In this document: positions 11,761-23,669 of the stretch, one piece after another
How the letters are laid out: each line of letters opens with the position of its first letter
Numbering within the stretch: position 1 is the first letter of the stretch
Source of the DNA: Sphaerolaimus hirsutus
Lineage: Eukaryota > Nematoda > Chromadorea > Monhysterida > Sphaerolaimidae
Assembly (NCBI GenBank): GCA_964036195.1
Contig: OZ038452.1
Coordinates: 22,083,785 to 22,147,784, forward strand
DNA: 64,000 bases
Direction: 5' to 3'
Notes under the pieces: generated by a model
The model's database searches: none
Seen by the model: only the letters and a program-made list of their open reading frames with translations
What the model was told of the DNA's origin: nothing
Program-made: the position numbers and the translations under genes

Positions 11761-12026
11761 CAAATAAATACATGCAACAACAACCAAAAAACAACAACAC
11801 AAAAACAGCCGCATAAAACGTCGATCGAGTGCAAGAACATTTTTTGGTCTATGGTTCATTCCACATTGTCTTTTTTCAAAAATGGCGCCAATGCCCTGGT
11901 CCTCTTCCAACATTATTCTATGTAAATTATCGAAGGCAGTGGCAACGACAAACGCTTTTAACATTGTCCTTGAATAAACGTGCGCAACATGCGCCTTAAC
12001 AGCACATTATGTTTCAATTTTTTCCA

Positions 12027-12507
12027 TAGTTGTTTTAACGTATTTACGTTTACTCGAAAAATACGAGTAATTAGTAAATAAGTCAACTTGAGTACTGAGT
12101 TGATACGTTAACGTTTACGTTTCCTCCGGAAAAAATACCGGTGCTCCCCTTTACGCGTACTTTTTGAAAGTACACGAGTAAAGAAAACGTAAAACGAAAA
12201 ATTGATAAAATTGCATAAAAAAAGCAAAAACGAATTGAAACGGCTGCGAAAATTGCAGCGGGGATATTCAAAGTTAGGACAGGGAAAGTGATGACTAAAA
12301 TATCACTTTTACTTTTATACACTTTCATGTTTTCCTGGGTATAAATATAACAAAAATACTCGCTGCTATGCTTTCCCTGAGTAAAAATATGGATATTTAC
12401 ATTTACTCACCTTTTACGCGCTTTCTGTACTCTGGGGTGAATAAAAATGATATACTTTTACGTTTACGTTTACTTTGGAAAAAGTACAGTACTTTTTACA
12501 ACTCTGA
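12027..12507. mobile_element. CAGAGTTGTT-family MITE
   Basis: The ends are CATAGTTGTTTTAACG and AGTACTTTTTACAACTCTG, with subterminal ACGTTTACTCG repeats. It lies in the H2A-H3 spacer. The target duplication is not convincing. Confidence 0.65.
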
Positions 12508-13104
12508 ATTTATGAATCGAGTAACGTGGTTTCAGTGTTCATTAGTTCATCTTCACATCGTGTTATTATTTTTTGCAAGTTCACCTGAATGCAGTTTCAT
12601 CATGAGAATTTGTGACAATTTATCAATTTTTGATGAAACCTGTCATTTACATTTACGTCTTCATTTTATCAGACGAAGCGGTGTCGTTTTTTATTGCAAT
12701 GAATTGTGAAACTGTGCCGTTGTATAGCTTATCGGTGTTATTAATTTGGAAAAATGAACTGAATGGAATCCTCTTGGCATTGCGGTTACCGTAGTCCAGA
12801 AAATCTCGAATGCGGGTGTTATCCGATCCGCTTACTGTATTGCCATGCCTTCGGTTGCACATTTGAAATACACTTCGGTACTTTCTGATACTTTAATTAC
12901 GCCGTGAGAGAACGACAAATGGGGGGCACAGTCGCTGCACCCAGAGCAGAGGGGCAGAAATGCATGATTCCAGACAATGACTTCGCATCGCAGCGGGTCG
13001 CATGTGACTGTGAGTCGTCCACGCGTGTGATCCACACAGTATTCAAAATGTGGCTCACGGCCAAAAATGCCATCGATGCAATCGATTAGGACTGCGCAGC
13101 CCCA
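12508..13104. other. H2A-H3 spacer, no gene seen
   Basis: It holds only chance ORFs; I see no domain or repeat. The last ~100 bp before 13105 should contain upstream promoter elements of H3. Confidence 0.5.
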
Positions 13105-13604
<500 letters not shown>

Positions 13605-13653
13605 GCGCTGCCGCACTTGCCGTCGCTGCACAGCTGAAACTACCCAACCCAAC

Positions 13654-13669
13654 GGCCCTCTTCAGGGCC
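13654..13669 (+). terminator. histone mRNA 3' stem-loop of H3
   Basis: Same 16-base stem-loop as the other three genes, followed by ACCACTTGCGCAAGGGAA. Confidence 0.95.
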
Positions 13670-14588
13670 ACCACTTGCGCAAGGGAACCATGTGCAAAAA
13701 ATGTTTGGGCCGGGCAATTTTTTTTGTTACGAAATGTTGCTTATAGGATGGCCCACTCGGATGTTTCTCTGGACCCTTTCCACGGGTTCTAGCCTGACAT
13801 GCTCATTTTCGTCTGATTGTAAATGTCATACATTTTGGCAAATCCGGGGACATTGAAAAAATTGAAATGCACGCTCCAATTAATAATACTAAAAGGACCA
13901 TTACTGTGGTACTGGTATCAACAAGCGCAAACAACGCGTTGTTGTAAGTATCCTCCCACAAGACATAAAAATTCGCAAAAGATAGAGTGACGCAAAAATT
14001 TATCCAAACTAGTTGGCATCAAAATTCAGGGGCGATTGCAAGCTGACTGGTTGCAGTGGCTGTAAATTTAACCATCCTAAGTGATGTACCTAAATATTTA
14101 CCTAGAAACGTCGGCCTATCCAAACGCCCAGCGCATTCTCACGATCACGGTCGATCTTTCAATACAGGGAAAAAGTCGCATAAAACAATAGGTATGCTGG
14201 CGCTGGCTGACTATTCAGTATTTTAAGTAGTCGATATTCGATATTGAATTGTGTGTTCGTTGGACACGAAAAAATGGCGCTATCGTAAATATGGCATCAG
14301 CGCCATGAGGCGACACTAGTGATGGAAAAGCGCCTTTTGGCGCCCTCAAATGGCGCCAGCGCCATTCCATCACTAGGCAGCACCATTTCACTACCAACAA
14401 ACAGCGACTGCAACCATAAATAGATTTTAGTCAGTGATGGGCGGCAAGTCGGCATTCGAAGAACGATTAAGCAATACACAGCAATGCTCTTTCGAAAGAG
14501 GAACAAAGGGGTCGGGCGGCGCGCGCGATTTCGAACATGGATCAACGCCAGACGATGGGGGCGGCACTCCGATGTATGTATTGAACTA
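13670..14588. other. intergenic, no gene seen
   Basis: Nothing is recognised except the 59-bp GGCGC MITE at 14317-14375. Confidence 0.5.
14317..14375. mobile_element. 59-bp minimal GGCGC hAT-like MITE
   Basis: TAGTGATGGAAAAGCGCC and its inverted partner CCATTCCATCACTA enclose GGCGCC palindromes. Flanks GGCGACAC and GGCAGCAC match at 6 of 8 bases, an imperfect 8-bp target duplication. Confidence 0.65.
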
Positions 14589-15057
14589 GCAGGATTCTCT
14601 CCGACCTTCGGTCGGGTTTTGTGGTTCTCTACAATTAATACCATTGGAGAAAATATGATACTTTAGTTAAGTTTGCCCACATGCTAGGCATGTGTTTTGA
14701 AATGCAGTATGTAATGTAGCAACAATAACAAGACCAATACCAAAGATGCAATGTTTTAGAATGGATTTTTGTAAACTTGGTTGGTAAAATGTAAAACTGT
14801 TAACTGTAAAATGGTTGGGCATGAAACTCGGTAGTAAAATGTGGACAGTTTGCGATTTGGTATGATGGTGTGCAGTGTGCATTCTGTGTGGTATAGGTTT
14901 TGTGATATGATAGTGTGGTTTTTGCAAGGTGTCAAACTTTGTTGTAATCTTCAATTGGTTACATTTGTGCTTTGCTGTTCTTTTTGTGTTTGTAAATCCT
15001 TGTGGTATTAATTGTAGAGAACCACAAAACCCAACTGAAGGTTGGAGAGAATCCTGC
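14589..15057. mobile_element. 469-bp element with ~53-bp inverted repeats flanked by TA
   Basis: The left arm GCAGGATTCTCTCCGACC and right arm mirror each other for about 53 bp with few mismatches. Each arm contains its own hairpin (CCGACCTTCGGTCGG at left, CCAACTGAAGGTTGG at right). TA lies on both sides. A related arm is seen alone near 25900. No coding frame. Confidence 0.75.
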
Positions 15058-15092
15058 TATAGGTACCCACTACTCAGAGGCTTGCAAAAACT

Positions 15093-15615
15093 GACACCCC
15101 AATGGGGGCCCCCCTCCAAATGGCACCCCCCGGGGAACCCCCCAAAAGTGGCACCCCCTGGGAACCGCCCAAAAATGAGACCCCCTAGGGCCCCACAAAT
15201 ATGGCACCCCCTGAGGACCACCGAAAAATGGCACCCCTTAGGGACCCCCCAAAAATGGCACCCCCTTGGGACCCCCCAAAATAGCACCCCCTGGGGACCC
15301 CCCAAACATGGCACCCCCTAGGAACCCCCACAAAAATGGCACCCCCTGGGGACCCACCCAAAGTTGGCTCCCCCTGGGGACTCTCCAAAAATGGCACCCC
15401 CTGGGGACCACCCCAAAATGGCACCCCCTTAGGACCCCCCTGCAAAAAAAAATATAGCACCCCCCTGAGGACCACCAAAAAATGGCACCCCTGGGGACCA
15501 CCCAAAAAATGGCACCCTATGTGGACCCCCTTGAAATGGCACCCCCATATGTACCTCCAGAAAATGGCACCCCGTGGAGACCCCCCAAAAATGGCACCCC
15601 ATGGGGACCCCCTCT
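15093..15615. repeat. minisatellite A, ~27-30 bp G/C-rich unit
   Basis: About 18 tandem variants of CCCCTGGGGACCCCCCAAAA followed by ATGGCA. Long frames over this block on both strands are repeat artefacts. Confidence 0.9.
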
Positions 15616-16022
15616 AAATCCTGTAAACACAGCCCCTAGTTTGAAAACTCCTGTAAACTCAGCCCCTAATTTGGAAACTCCTATAAACTCAGCCCCTAAC
15701 TTGCAAACTCTCGTAAACTCAGCCCCTAACTTGCAAACTCCCATAAACTCAGCCACTTATTTGTAAGCTCCCATAAACTCAGCCTCTAATTTGAAAACTC
15801 CCATAAACTCAGCCCCCAATTTTGGAAACTCCTGTAAACTCAACCCATAATTTGGAAACTGCTGTAAACTCAGCCCTAATTTGGATACTCCAATAAACTC
15901 AGCCCCTAATTTAGAAACTCCCATAAACTCAGCCCCTAATTTGGAAACTCCCTGAAAATCAGCCCCTAATTTGGAAACTACCATAAACTCAGCCCCTTAT
16001 TTGGAAACTTCCGTAAACTCAT
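15616..16022. repeat. minisatellite B, ~31-bp unit
   Basis: About 13 tandem copies of ACTCAGCCCCTAATTTGGAA plus an ACTCCCATAA-type joint. The same unit reappears at 20895-21090, so the satellite block between is bracketed by it. Confidence 0.9.
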
Positions 16023-19000
16023 TTTCAGGTTTATGGTAATGTAGTGTGAAAATGGTATGAATATTTCAAAAAATCACTATCATCAATCCACAAATGCATC
16101 AATTCACAATTTTCAATTTTTTAGCCCCAAGGGTTAGACTTAAAAGGTTATGGTAATGTAGAGTAGAAATGGAGTGCACATCTCAAATCACTGCAATAAA
16201 AAACCCACAAACGCATCATTTCACAAATTGAAAGTTTTTGTGCCCAGGGGTTCATTATCAGGGTTTTAGTCAAATGGTGTCAAAATGGAGTGCATATTTG
16301 AAATCGCTACAATCAGAAACCCACAAACACATCATTTTATGATTTGAAAATTTTTGACCCTGGGGGTTCATTTTCAGGGTTATGGTAATGTAGTGTCAAA
16401 ATGAAGTGCATATTTCAAATCAAGGCAATCAAAAAGCCACAAATGCATCATTTCACAATTTCTAATTTATTAGCCCCATGGGTTCAATTTAAGGCTTACA
16501 GTAATGTAGAGTTGAAATTGAGTCATTTCAAATCAGTGCAATAAGAAACCTGCAAAATGCATCATTTTACAATTAGAAATTTTTGGGTCTAGGGGTTCAA
16601 TTTCAGAGATTTAGTAATGTAGTGTCAAAATGGAGTGCATATTTGAAATCGCTACAATCAGAAACCCACAAATGCATCATTTTATGATTTGAAAGTTTTT
16701 GGCTTAGGGGGTTCATTTTTATGGTTATGGTAATGTAGTGTCAAAATGAAGTGCATATTTCAAATGAGTGCAATCAGAAACCTGAAAATGAATGATTTCA
16801 CAAATTGAAAGTTTTTGGCTCCAGAGGTTCATTTTCAGGGTTATGGTTATGTAGTTTTCAGGGTTATGTAGTGTCAAAATGGATTGCATATTTCAAATCA
16901 GTGCAATTAGAAACCCACATCGAATCATTTCACAATTTCTAATTTTTTAAGCCCTGAGCATATTTGAAATAGCTACACTCTGAAACCCACAAATCCATCA
17001 TTTTATGGTTTGAAAGTTTTTGGCCCAGGGGGTTCATTTTTAGGGTTATGGTAACGTAGTGTCAAAATGAAGTGCATATTTCAAATGAGTGCTATCAGAA
17101 ACCCGAAAATGCATCATTTCTAAAATTGAAAGTTTTTGGCCCAGGGGGTTCATTTTTAGGGTTATGGTAATGTAGTGTCAAAATGAAGTGCATATTTCAA
17201 ATGAGTGCTATCAGAAACCCGAAAATGCATCATTTCTCAAATTGAAAGTATTTGGCCCCATGGGTTCATTTTTAGGGTTATGGTAATGTAGTGTCAAAAT
17301 GGAGTGCATATATCAAATTGGTGCAATCATAGACCCAAATTTGAAATCAGTGCAATCAGAAACCCAAAAATGAATGATTTCACAAATTGAAAGTTTTTGG
17401 CTCCAGAGGTTCATTTTCAGGGTTATGGTTATGTAGTTTTCAGGGTTATGTAGTGTCAAAACGGAGTGCATATTTCAAATCAGTGCAATTAGAAACCCAC
17501 ATTGAATCATTTCACAATTTCTAATTTTTTAAGCCCTGGGCATATTTGAAATCGCTACAATCAGAAACCCACAAACACACCATTTTATGATTTGAAAATT
17601 TTTGACCCTGGGGGTTCATTTTCAGGGTTATGGTAATGTAGTGTCAAAATGAAGTGCATATTTCAAATCAAGGCAATCAAAAAGCCACAAATGCATCATT
17701 TCACAATTTCTAATTTATTAGCCCCATGGGTTCAATTTAAGGCTTACAGTAATGTAGAGTTGAAATTGAGTCATTTCAAATCAGTGCAATAAGAAACCTG
17801 CAAAATGCATCATTTTACAATTAGAAATTTTTGGGTCTAGGGGTTCAATTTCAGAGATTTAGTAATGTAGTGTCAAAATGGAGTGCATATTTGAAATCGC
17901 TACAATCAGAAACCCACAAATGCATCATTTTATGATTTGAAAGTTTTTGGCTTAGGGGGTTCATTTTTATGGTTATGGTAATGTAGTGTCAAAATGAAGT
18001 GCATATTTCAAATGAGTGCAATCAGAAACCTGAAAATGAATGATTTCACAAATTGAAAGTTTTTGGCTCCAGAGGTTCATTTTCAGGGTTATGGTTATGT
18101 AGTTTTCAGGGTTATGTAGTGTCAAAATGGATTGCATATTTCAAATCAGTGCAATTAGAAACCCACATCGAATCATTTCACAATTTCTAATTTTTTAAGC
18201 CCTGGGCATATTTGAAATAGCTACACTCTGAAACCCACAAATCCATCATTTTATGGTTTGAAAGTTTTTGGCCCAGGGGGTTCATTTTTAGGGTTATGGT
18301 AATGTAGTGTCAAAATGAAGTGCATATTTCAAATGAGTGCTATCAGAAACCCGAAAATGCATCATTTCTCAAATTGAAAGTTTTTGGCCCAGGGGGTTCA
18401 TTTTTAGGGTTATGGTAATGTAGTGTCAAAATGAAGTGCATATTTCAAATGAGTGCTATCAGAAACCCGAAAATGCATCATTTCTCAAATTGAAAGTATT
18501 TGGCCCCATGGGTTCATTTTTAGGGTTATGGTAATGTAGTGTCAAAATGGAGTGCATATATCAAATTGGTGCAATCATAGACCCAAATTTGAAATCAGTG
18601 CAATCAGAAACCCAAAAATGAATGATTTCACAAATTGAAAGTTTTTGGCTCCAGAGGTTCATTTTCAGGGTTATGGTTATGTAGTTTTCAGGGTTATGTA
18701 GTGTCAAAACGGAGTGCATATTTCAAATCAGTGCAATTAGAAACCCACATTGAATCATTTCACAATTTCTAATTTTTTAAGCCCTGGGCATATTTGAAAT
18801 CGCTACAATCAGAAACCCACAAACACATCATTTTATGATTTGAAAATTTTTGACCCTGGGGGTTCATTTTCAGGGTTATGGTAATGTAGTGTCAAAATGA
18901 AGTGCATATTTCAAATCAAGGCAATCAAAAAGCCACAAATGCATCATTTCACAATTTCTAATTTATTAGCCCCATGGGTTCAATTTAAGGCTTACAGTAA

Positions 19001-20894
19001 TGTAGAGTTGAAATTGAGTCATTTCAAATCAGTGCAATAAGAAACCTGCAAAATGCATCATTTTACAATTAGAAATTTTTGGGTCTAGGGGTTCAATTTC
19101 AGAGATTTAGTAATGTAGTGTCAAAATGGAGTGCATATTTGAAATCGCTACAATCAGAAACCCACAAATGCATCATTTTATGATTTGAAAGTTTTTGGCT
19201 TAGGGGGTTCATTTTTATGGTTATGGTAATGTAGTGTCAAAATGAAGTGCATATTTCAAATGAGTGCAATCAGAAACCTGAAAATGAATGATTTCACAAA
19301 TTGAAAGTTTTTGGCTCCAGAGGTTCATTTTCAGGGTTATGGTTATGTAGTTTTCAGGGTTATGTAGTGTCAAAATGGATTGCATATTTCAAATCAGTGC
19401 AATTAGAAACCCACATCGAATCATTTCACAATTTCTAATTTTTTAAGCCCTGGGCATATTTGAAATAGCTACACTCTGAAACCCACAAATCCATCATTTT
19501 ATGGTTTGAAAGTTTTTGGCCCAGGGGGTTCATTTTTAGGGTTATGGTAATGTAGTGTCAAAATGAAGTGCATATTTCAAATGAGTGCTATCAGAAACCC
19601 GAAAATGCATCATTTCTCAAATTGAAAGTTTTTGGCCCAGGGGGTTCATTTTTAGGGTTATGGTAATGTAGTGTCAAAATGAAGTGCATATTTCAAATGA
19701 GTGCTATCAGAAACCCGAAAATGCATCATTTCTCAAATTGAAAGTATTTGGCCCCATGGGTTCATTTTTAGGGTTATGGTAATGTAGTGTCAAAATGGAG
19801 TGCATATATCAAATTGGTGCAATCATAGACCCAAATTTGAAATCAGTGCAATCAGAAACCCAAAAATGAATGATTTCACAAATTGAAAGTTTTTGGCTCC
19901 AGAGGTTCATTTTCAGGGTTATGGTTATGTAGTTTTCAGGGTTATGTAGTGTCAAAACGGAGTGCATATTTCAAATCAGTGCAATTAGAAACCCACATTG
20001 AATCATTTCACAATTTCTAATTTTTTAAGCCCTGGGCATATTTGAAATCACTACACTCAGAAACTCACAAATCCATCATTTTATGATTTGAAAGTTTTTG
20101 GCCCAGGGGGTTCATTTTAGGGTTATGGTAATGTAGTGTCAAAATGAAGTGCATATTTCAGATGAGTGCAATCAGAAACCCGAAAATGCATCATTTCTCA
20201 AATTGAAAGTATTTAACCCCATGGGTCCATTTTGAGGGTTATGGTAATGTAGTGTCAAAATGGAGTGCATATATCAAATCAGTGCAATCAGAAACCCAAA
20301 TTTGAAATCAGTGCAATCAGAAACCAAAAATGCAGCATTTCACAAATTGAAATTTTTTGGCCCCAGTGGTTCATTTTCAGGGTTATGGTAATGTAGTGTC
20401 AAAATGAAGTGCATATTTCAAATGAGTGCAATCAGAAACCTGAAAATGCATCATTTCTCAAATTGAAAGTATTTGGCCCCATGGGTTCATTTTTCGGGTT
20501 ATGGTAATGTAGTGTCAATGGAGTGCATATATCAAATCAGTGCAATCAGAAACCTAAATTTGAAATCAGTGCAACCAGAAACCCAAAAATGCATCATTTC
20601 ACAAATTGAAAGTTTTTGGCCCCAGTGGTTCATTTTCAGGGTTATGGTAATGTAGTGTCAAAATGGAGTGCATTATATATCAAATCAGTGCAATTAGAAA
20701 CCCACAATGCATCATTTCACAATTTGATAATTTTGGCCCCATTTTGGGTTCAATTTCAGGGTTATCGTAATGTACTGTCAGAATGGAGTGCATATTTCAA
20801 ATCATTGTAATCAGTAACCCACAAATGCATTATATCACAATTTATATTTTTTAGCCCCGGGGGCCTCACTTAAGGATTATGGTAATGTTATTGT
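16023..20894. repeat. ~125-bp satellite with a ~1.25-kb higher-order repeat
   Basis: The monomer contains TTATGGTAATGTAGTGTCAA, GTGCATATTTCAAAT, AATCAGAAACCCACAAATGC and TTTGAAAGTTTTTGG. Ten diverged monomers form a higher unit repeated about three times: the diagnostic GACCCTGGGGGTTCA occurs near 16355, 17604 and 18852, spacings of 1249 and 1248 bp. Neighbouring higher units are almost identical, while monomers within a unit differ clearly. No genes are present. Confidence 0.9.
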
Positions 20895-21090
20895 TAACTC
20901 CCATAAACTCAGCCCCTAATTTGGCAAACACCCATCAACTCAACTCCCATAAACTCAGCCTCTAATTTTTAAACTTGTGTCAACAGCCCCTTATCTTTAA
21001 ACTTCTGTCAACTCAACCCTAATTTATCAACACCCAGCAACTCAACCCTGAATTGTAAACTCAGCCCCTAAAAACTCAAGTCAACCCCCT
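20895..21090. repeat. minisatellite B, second block
   Basis: Degenerate copies of the CCATAAACTCAGCCCCTAAT unit in the same orientation as 15616-16022. Confidence 0.8.
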
Positions 21091-21418
21091 ATACATGTGC
21101 AATTGCATTCTTGGGAAGCAACTTTGCCATCTACTAACCCTGTTTGTCAAGATTGTGGATCGTGTTTGTAAAGGGCATTTGTACTAATAAATAGTGACTG
21201 CATTGTGTGCAAAAACACACACGAATCGGGCACAATGAGGCCTGTGATTGTGCCTCCTATCTTTTGCATTGAAGCATGCTTAGCGTGCAGTTCTTTCGCA
21301 ATTGTATAGGTGGAGATAGATATTTGCAAGTGTTTACTAAGCGTTGCCTCGAATAGCTACGCAGCAGGGATTCAATCGAGGATTTACGGTATTTTACCCG
21401 CTTACCTTGTACTTGGAG

Positions 21419-21659
21419 CAACGATGGAAAAAACCCAGAAATTGAACACATTGAGAAACTCATTGAGTTGTAAGGTATTATTCTTCAGCACATCTTATGG
21501 GGGAAAAAACTCAAGTTTTTATGATAAAAAATCGAGTTTTCACAACAAAAAAAACAGTTACTGAAGTTTTTTTATGAAAAAACTCAAAACACAGGTATTC
21601 ATTTTTGAAAAACTCAAAACACAGAAAGTATTTTGTTCTGGAGAACTTACCCATCGTTG
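21419..21659. mobile_element. hAT-like MITE (CAACGATGG family)
   Basis: The ends are CAACGATGG and CCATCGTTG. The interior is AAACTCAAAACACAG-type repeats. Flanks ACTTGGAG and ACTGGGGG match at 6 of 8. A larger relative is at 62397-63288. Confidence 0.75.
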
Positions 21660-21724
21660 ACTGGGGGGTGGGGGTATAACTTGAGTACTGGTCGTTTTTC
21701 CTCACTTGGCGATATAACATGATG

Positions 21725-21818
21725 CCGTATTACCTCGAAATACCCCCATGGGGTTTATTATTCCGCCAGCAGAATTTGAGGGGGGGTTAATTCGAGGGGG
21801 TAGTTCGAGGTAATACGG
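21725..21818. mobile_element. short CCGTATTACCTCG MITE
   Basis: The ends are CCGTATTACCTCGAAATACC and AGTTCGAGGTAATACGG. TA follows the right end only. Confidence 0.75.
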
Positions 21819-22158
21819 TAGTTTTTTTAGGTACAGCAATACAAAAAAGTATCAATTAAATATGACAAAACTTTTAAACACCACAGTATGGCAAATAAAC
21901 GCCTAATCGATGATCAAAGAAGGATTTTCTCACCGGGAAAGTTGCGCAAAATGGAGACGTCGTTCACGGGCTTCGCGCCGACCAAAATGCAGAAATCCAT
22001 AGTGGTTAGTCAGAATGAAAAAAAAACGAAGTTTCAAACCAAAATCATTGTCACGCGCAGTTCCTGTGCGCAGTGGGTACGGTTTGCTGTTTACTGGCAC
22101 GAATTTCATCAGCCTTGCAGATTTTTACGCCGCCTGACTCGTGCATTTTACGAAGTTA

Positions 22159-22601
22159 CCGTATTACCTCGAATTATCCCCCCCTTGAATTAACGCCCCC
22201 TCGAATTACCCCCCCCCCCTCAAAATGGGCTGGGGAAATAATAAACCCCCCCTCGACCCTCGAAATACCCCCCCCTTCGGAATGATGTACGTCATGTACA
22301 TGATAAATACGTCATGTACGCAATGTACATGATGTATATTACTGTTAATTTGCATTGCAGCTACACATAGAGTAGTTTGTGTAGCTATCTACGTTTTTAT
22401 GTCCAAATATATCCTGTTTGGACACATTTATTGCCTATTTTGGGTACGCAAATGCCTACTATTTACTACGATCCTTACGAAAATTTCTGACGAAATCATA
22501 AAACCCCCCTCAAATAAACCCCCCCCCCCTCGAATTAACCACCACTCAAATTTTGCTGGCGAAATAATAAACCCCCATGGGGGTATTTCGAGGTAATACG
22601 G
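22159..22601. mobile_element. TA-flanked CCGTATTACCTCG MITE
   Basis: Ends CCGTATTACCTCGAATTA and GGTATTTCGAGGTAATACGG between TA. The core carries GTCATGTACATGATAAATAC repeats. Confidence 0.82.
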
Positions 22602-22645
22602 TATACATATTTATGGTAACCTATGGAAGGAATTTAGCATCGATG

Positions 22646-23600
22646 TAGTGATGTGAAAGGGGCTAACGATGGCAAAAAAAGATTCGAAAATTCGAAAATA
22701 TTTTCGAATTTTCGAATTTTTTCATAATTTTCGAATTTTTATTTCACCCCTGGAAAAAACACTTAAAAATCGATTTATTTTTTAAAAAATTCGAAAATTC
22801 GAAAATTCAAAAATTCGAAAATAGTTTTCGAATTTTTCAGGGAATTCAAGGTGACAAAACGCACTCTTAAGTTCAGCGTGCTAAATAAAGTGGCAATTGC
22901 TATGCGGTGGGTCTGAAAAGTCTGATGTAATGAAAAAAATATTTAAAAAACATTGAAATGGCGTCCGCGGCGGCAGCAGCCGACCCCGAGACATCCGTTG
23001 AGGAATGCACAGAGCCGCCCAAACAATTATAACCGCGGCTCTGTACTACCGCGGATACTGACGCTGGTCCGTCAAAAAATCGCTCACGGGTAGTCCGAGC
23101 GGCAGTCACACGAGCGTTTTTTGAAGGCATTCAGCCCCAGGGAAAATGGCGCAGACTGATCCACATAAGTGTTTCTACCATTTGTCATGTTTAAGTGAAG
23201 TGAAATTGTCATGTCATGCTTCACTTACAGTGAAATTAAAGTTAAAAGGGGCGCCAAATATGAAAACAGTCCAAATATTGTGTTTTAAGCTTCCTATTCA
23301 ACATTTTCTTAAAAAAATTCGAAAATTGCCAAAAAAGATTCGAAAATTCGAAAATTCGAAAATTAAATTCGAAATTTGAAAATGAATTTGGGAAAAAATT
23401 CGAAAATTCGAAAATTCATTTTAGAAAAAACACTTAAAAATTTAAATACTTTTTTCTGATGGGTTTGCCATCGTTAGAAAGGGCCAATGCGACGGCAAAC
23501 GGCAAAAAGCTTTTGGCGCTTGGCGCCATATTGCCGTGGCACTATCGGCGCTTGAACCTTTTGGGTCGGAAAAGCGCTTTTGGCGCTTTTTACATCACTA
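22646..23600. mobile_element. GGCGC hAT-like MITE carrying a nested element
   Basis: Outer ends are TAGTGATGTGAAAGG and TTTTTACATCACTA, with flanks CATCGATG and TACCGATG (6 of 8). Soon after its left end it is interrupted by the element at 22664-23476, then resumes with GGCGC palindromes. Confidence 0.75.
22664..23476. mobile_element. nested hAT-like element (TAACGATGGC ends)
   Basis: The ends are TAACGATGGCAAA and TTTGCCATCGTTA. GAAAGGGGC before and GAAAGGGCC after look like its target duplication. The arms are ATTCGAAAATTCG repeats. The centre has a short Ala-rich frame starting ATGGCGTCCGCGGCGG near 22959, perhaps a captured or transposase remnant. Confidence 0.7.
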
Positions 23601-23669
23601 TACCGATGACGATGAGTCGGGCTGTTTAAAAAAGGCGGAGCTAATCAAATTCCGTTCCCGGTGTCACTT

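Noticed and set aside
15057..15984. Several ORFs of 60-130 codons on both strands
   Set aside because: They are products of the minisatellite units, with periodic Pro/Gly/Trp composition and no domain.
15616..16022. CRISPR-like regular repeats
   Set aside because: Units are contiguous and vary throughout, with no constant repeat plus unique spacer pattern, and the DNA is eukaryotic.
16023..20894. Telomere-like TTTAGGGTTATGG
   Set aside because: The motif occurs once per 125-bp monomer and not as a tandem hexamer or heptamer array.
22959..23035. Ala-rich start of a protein (MASAAAAADPETSVEE)
   Set aside because: It stops after 25 codons and lies wholly inside the TAACGATGGC element, so it is treated as an element remnant.
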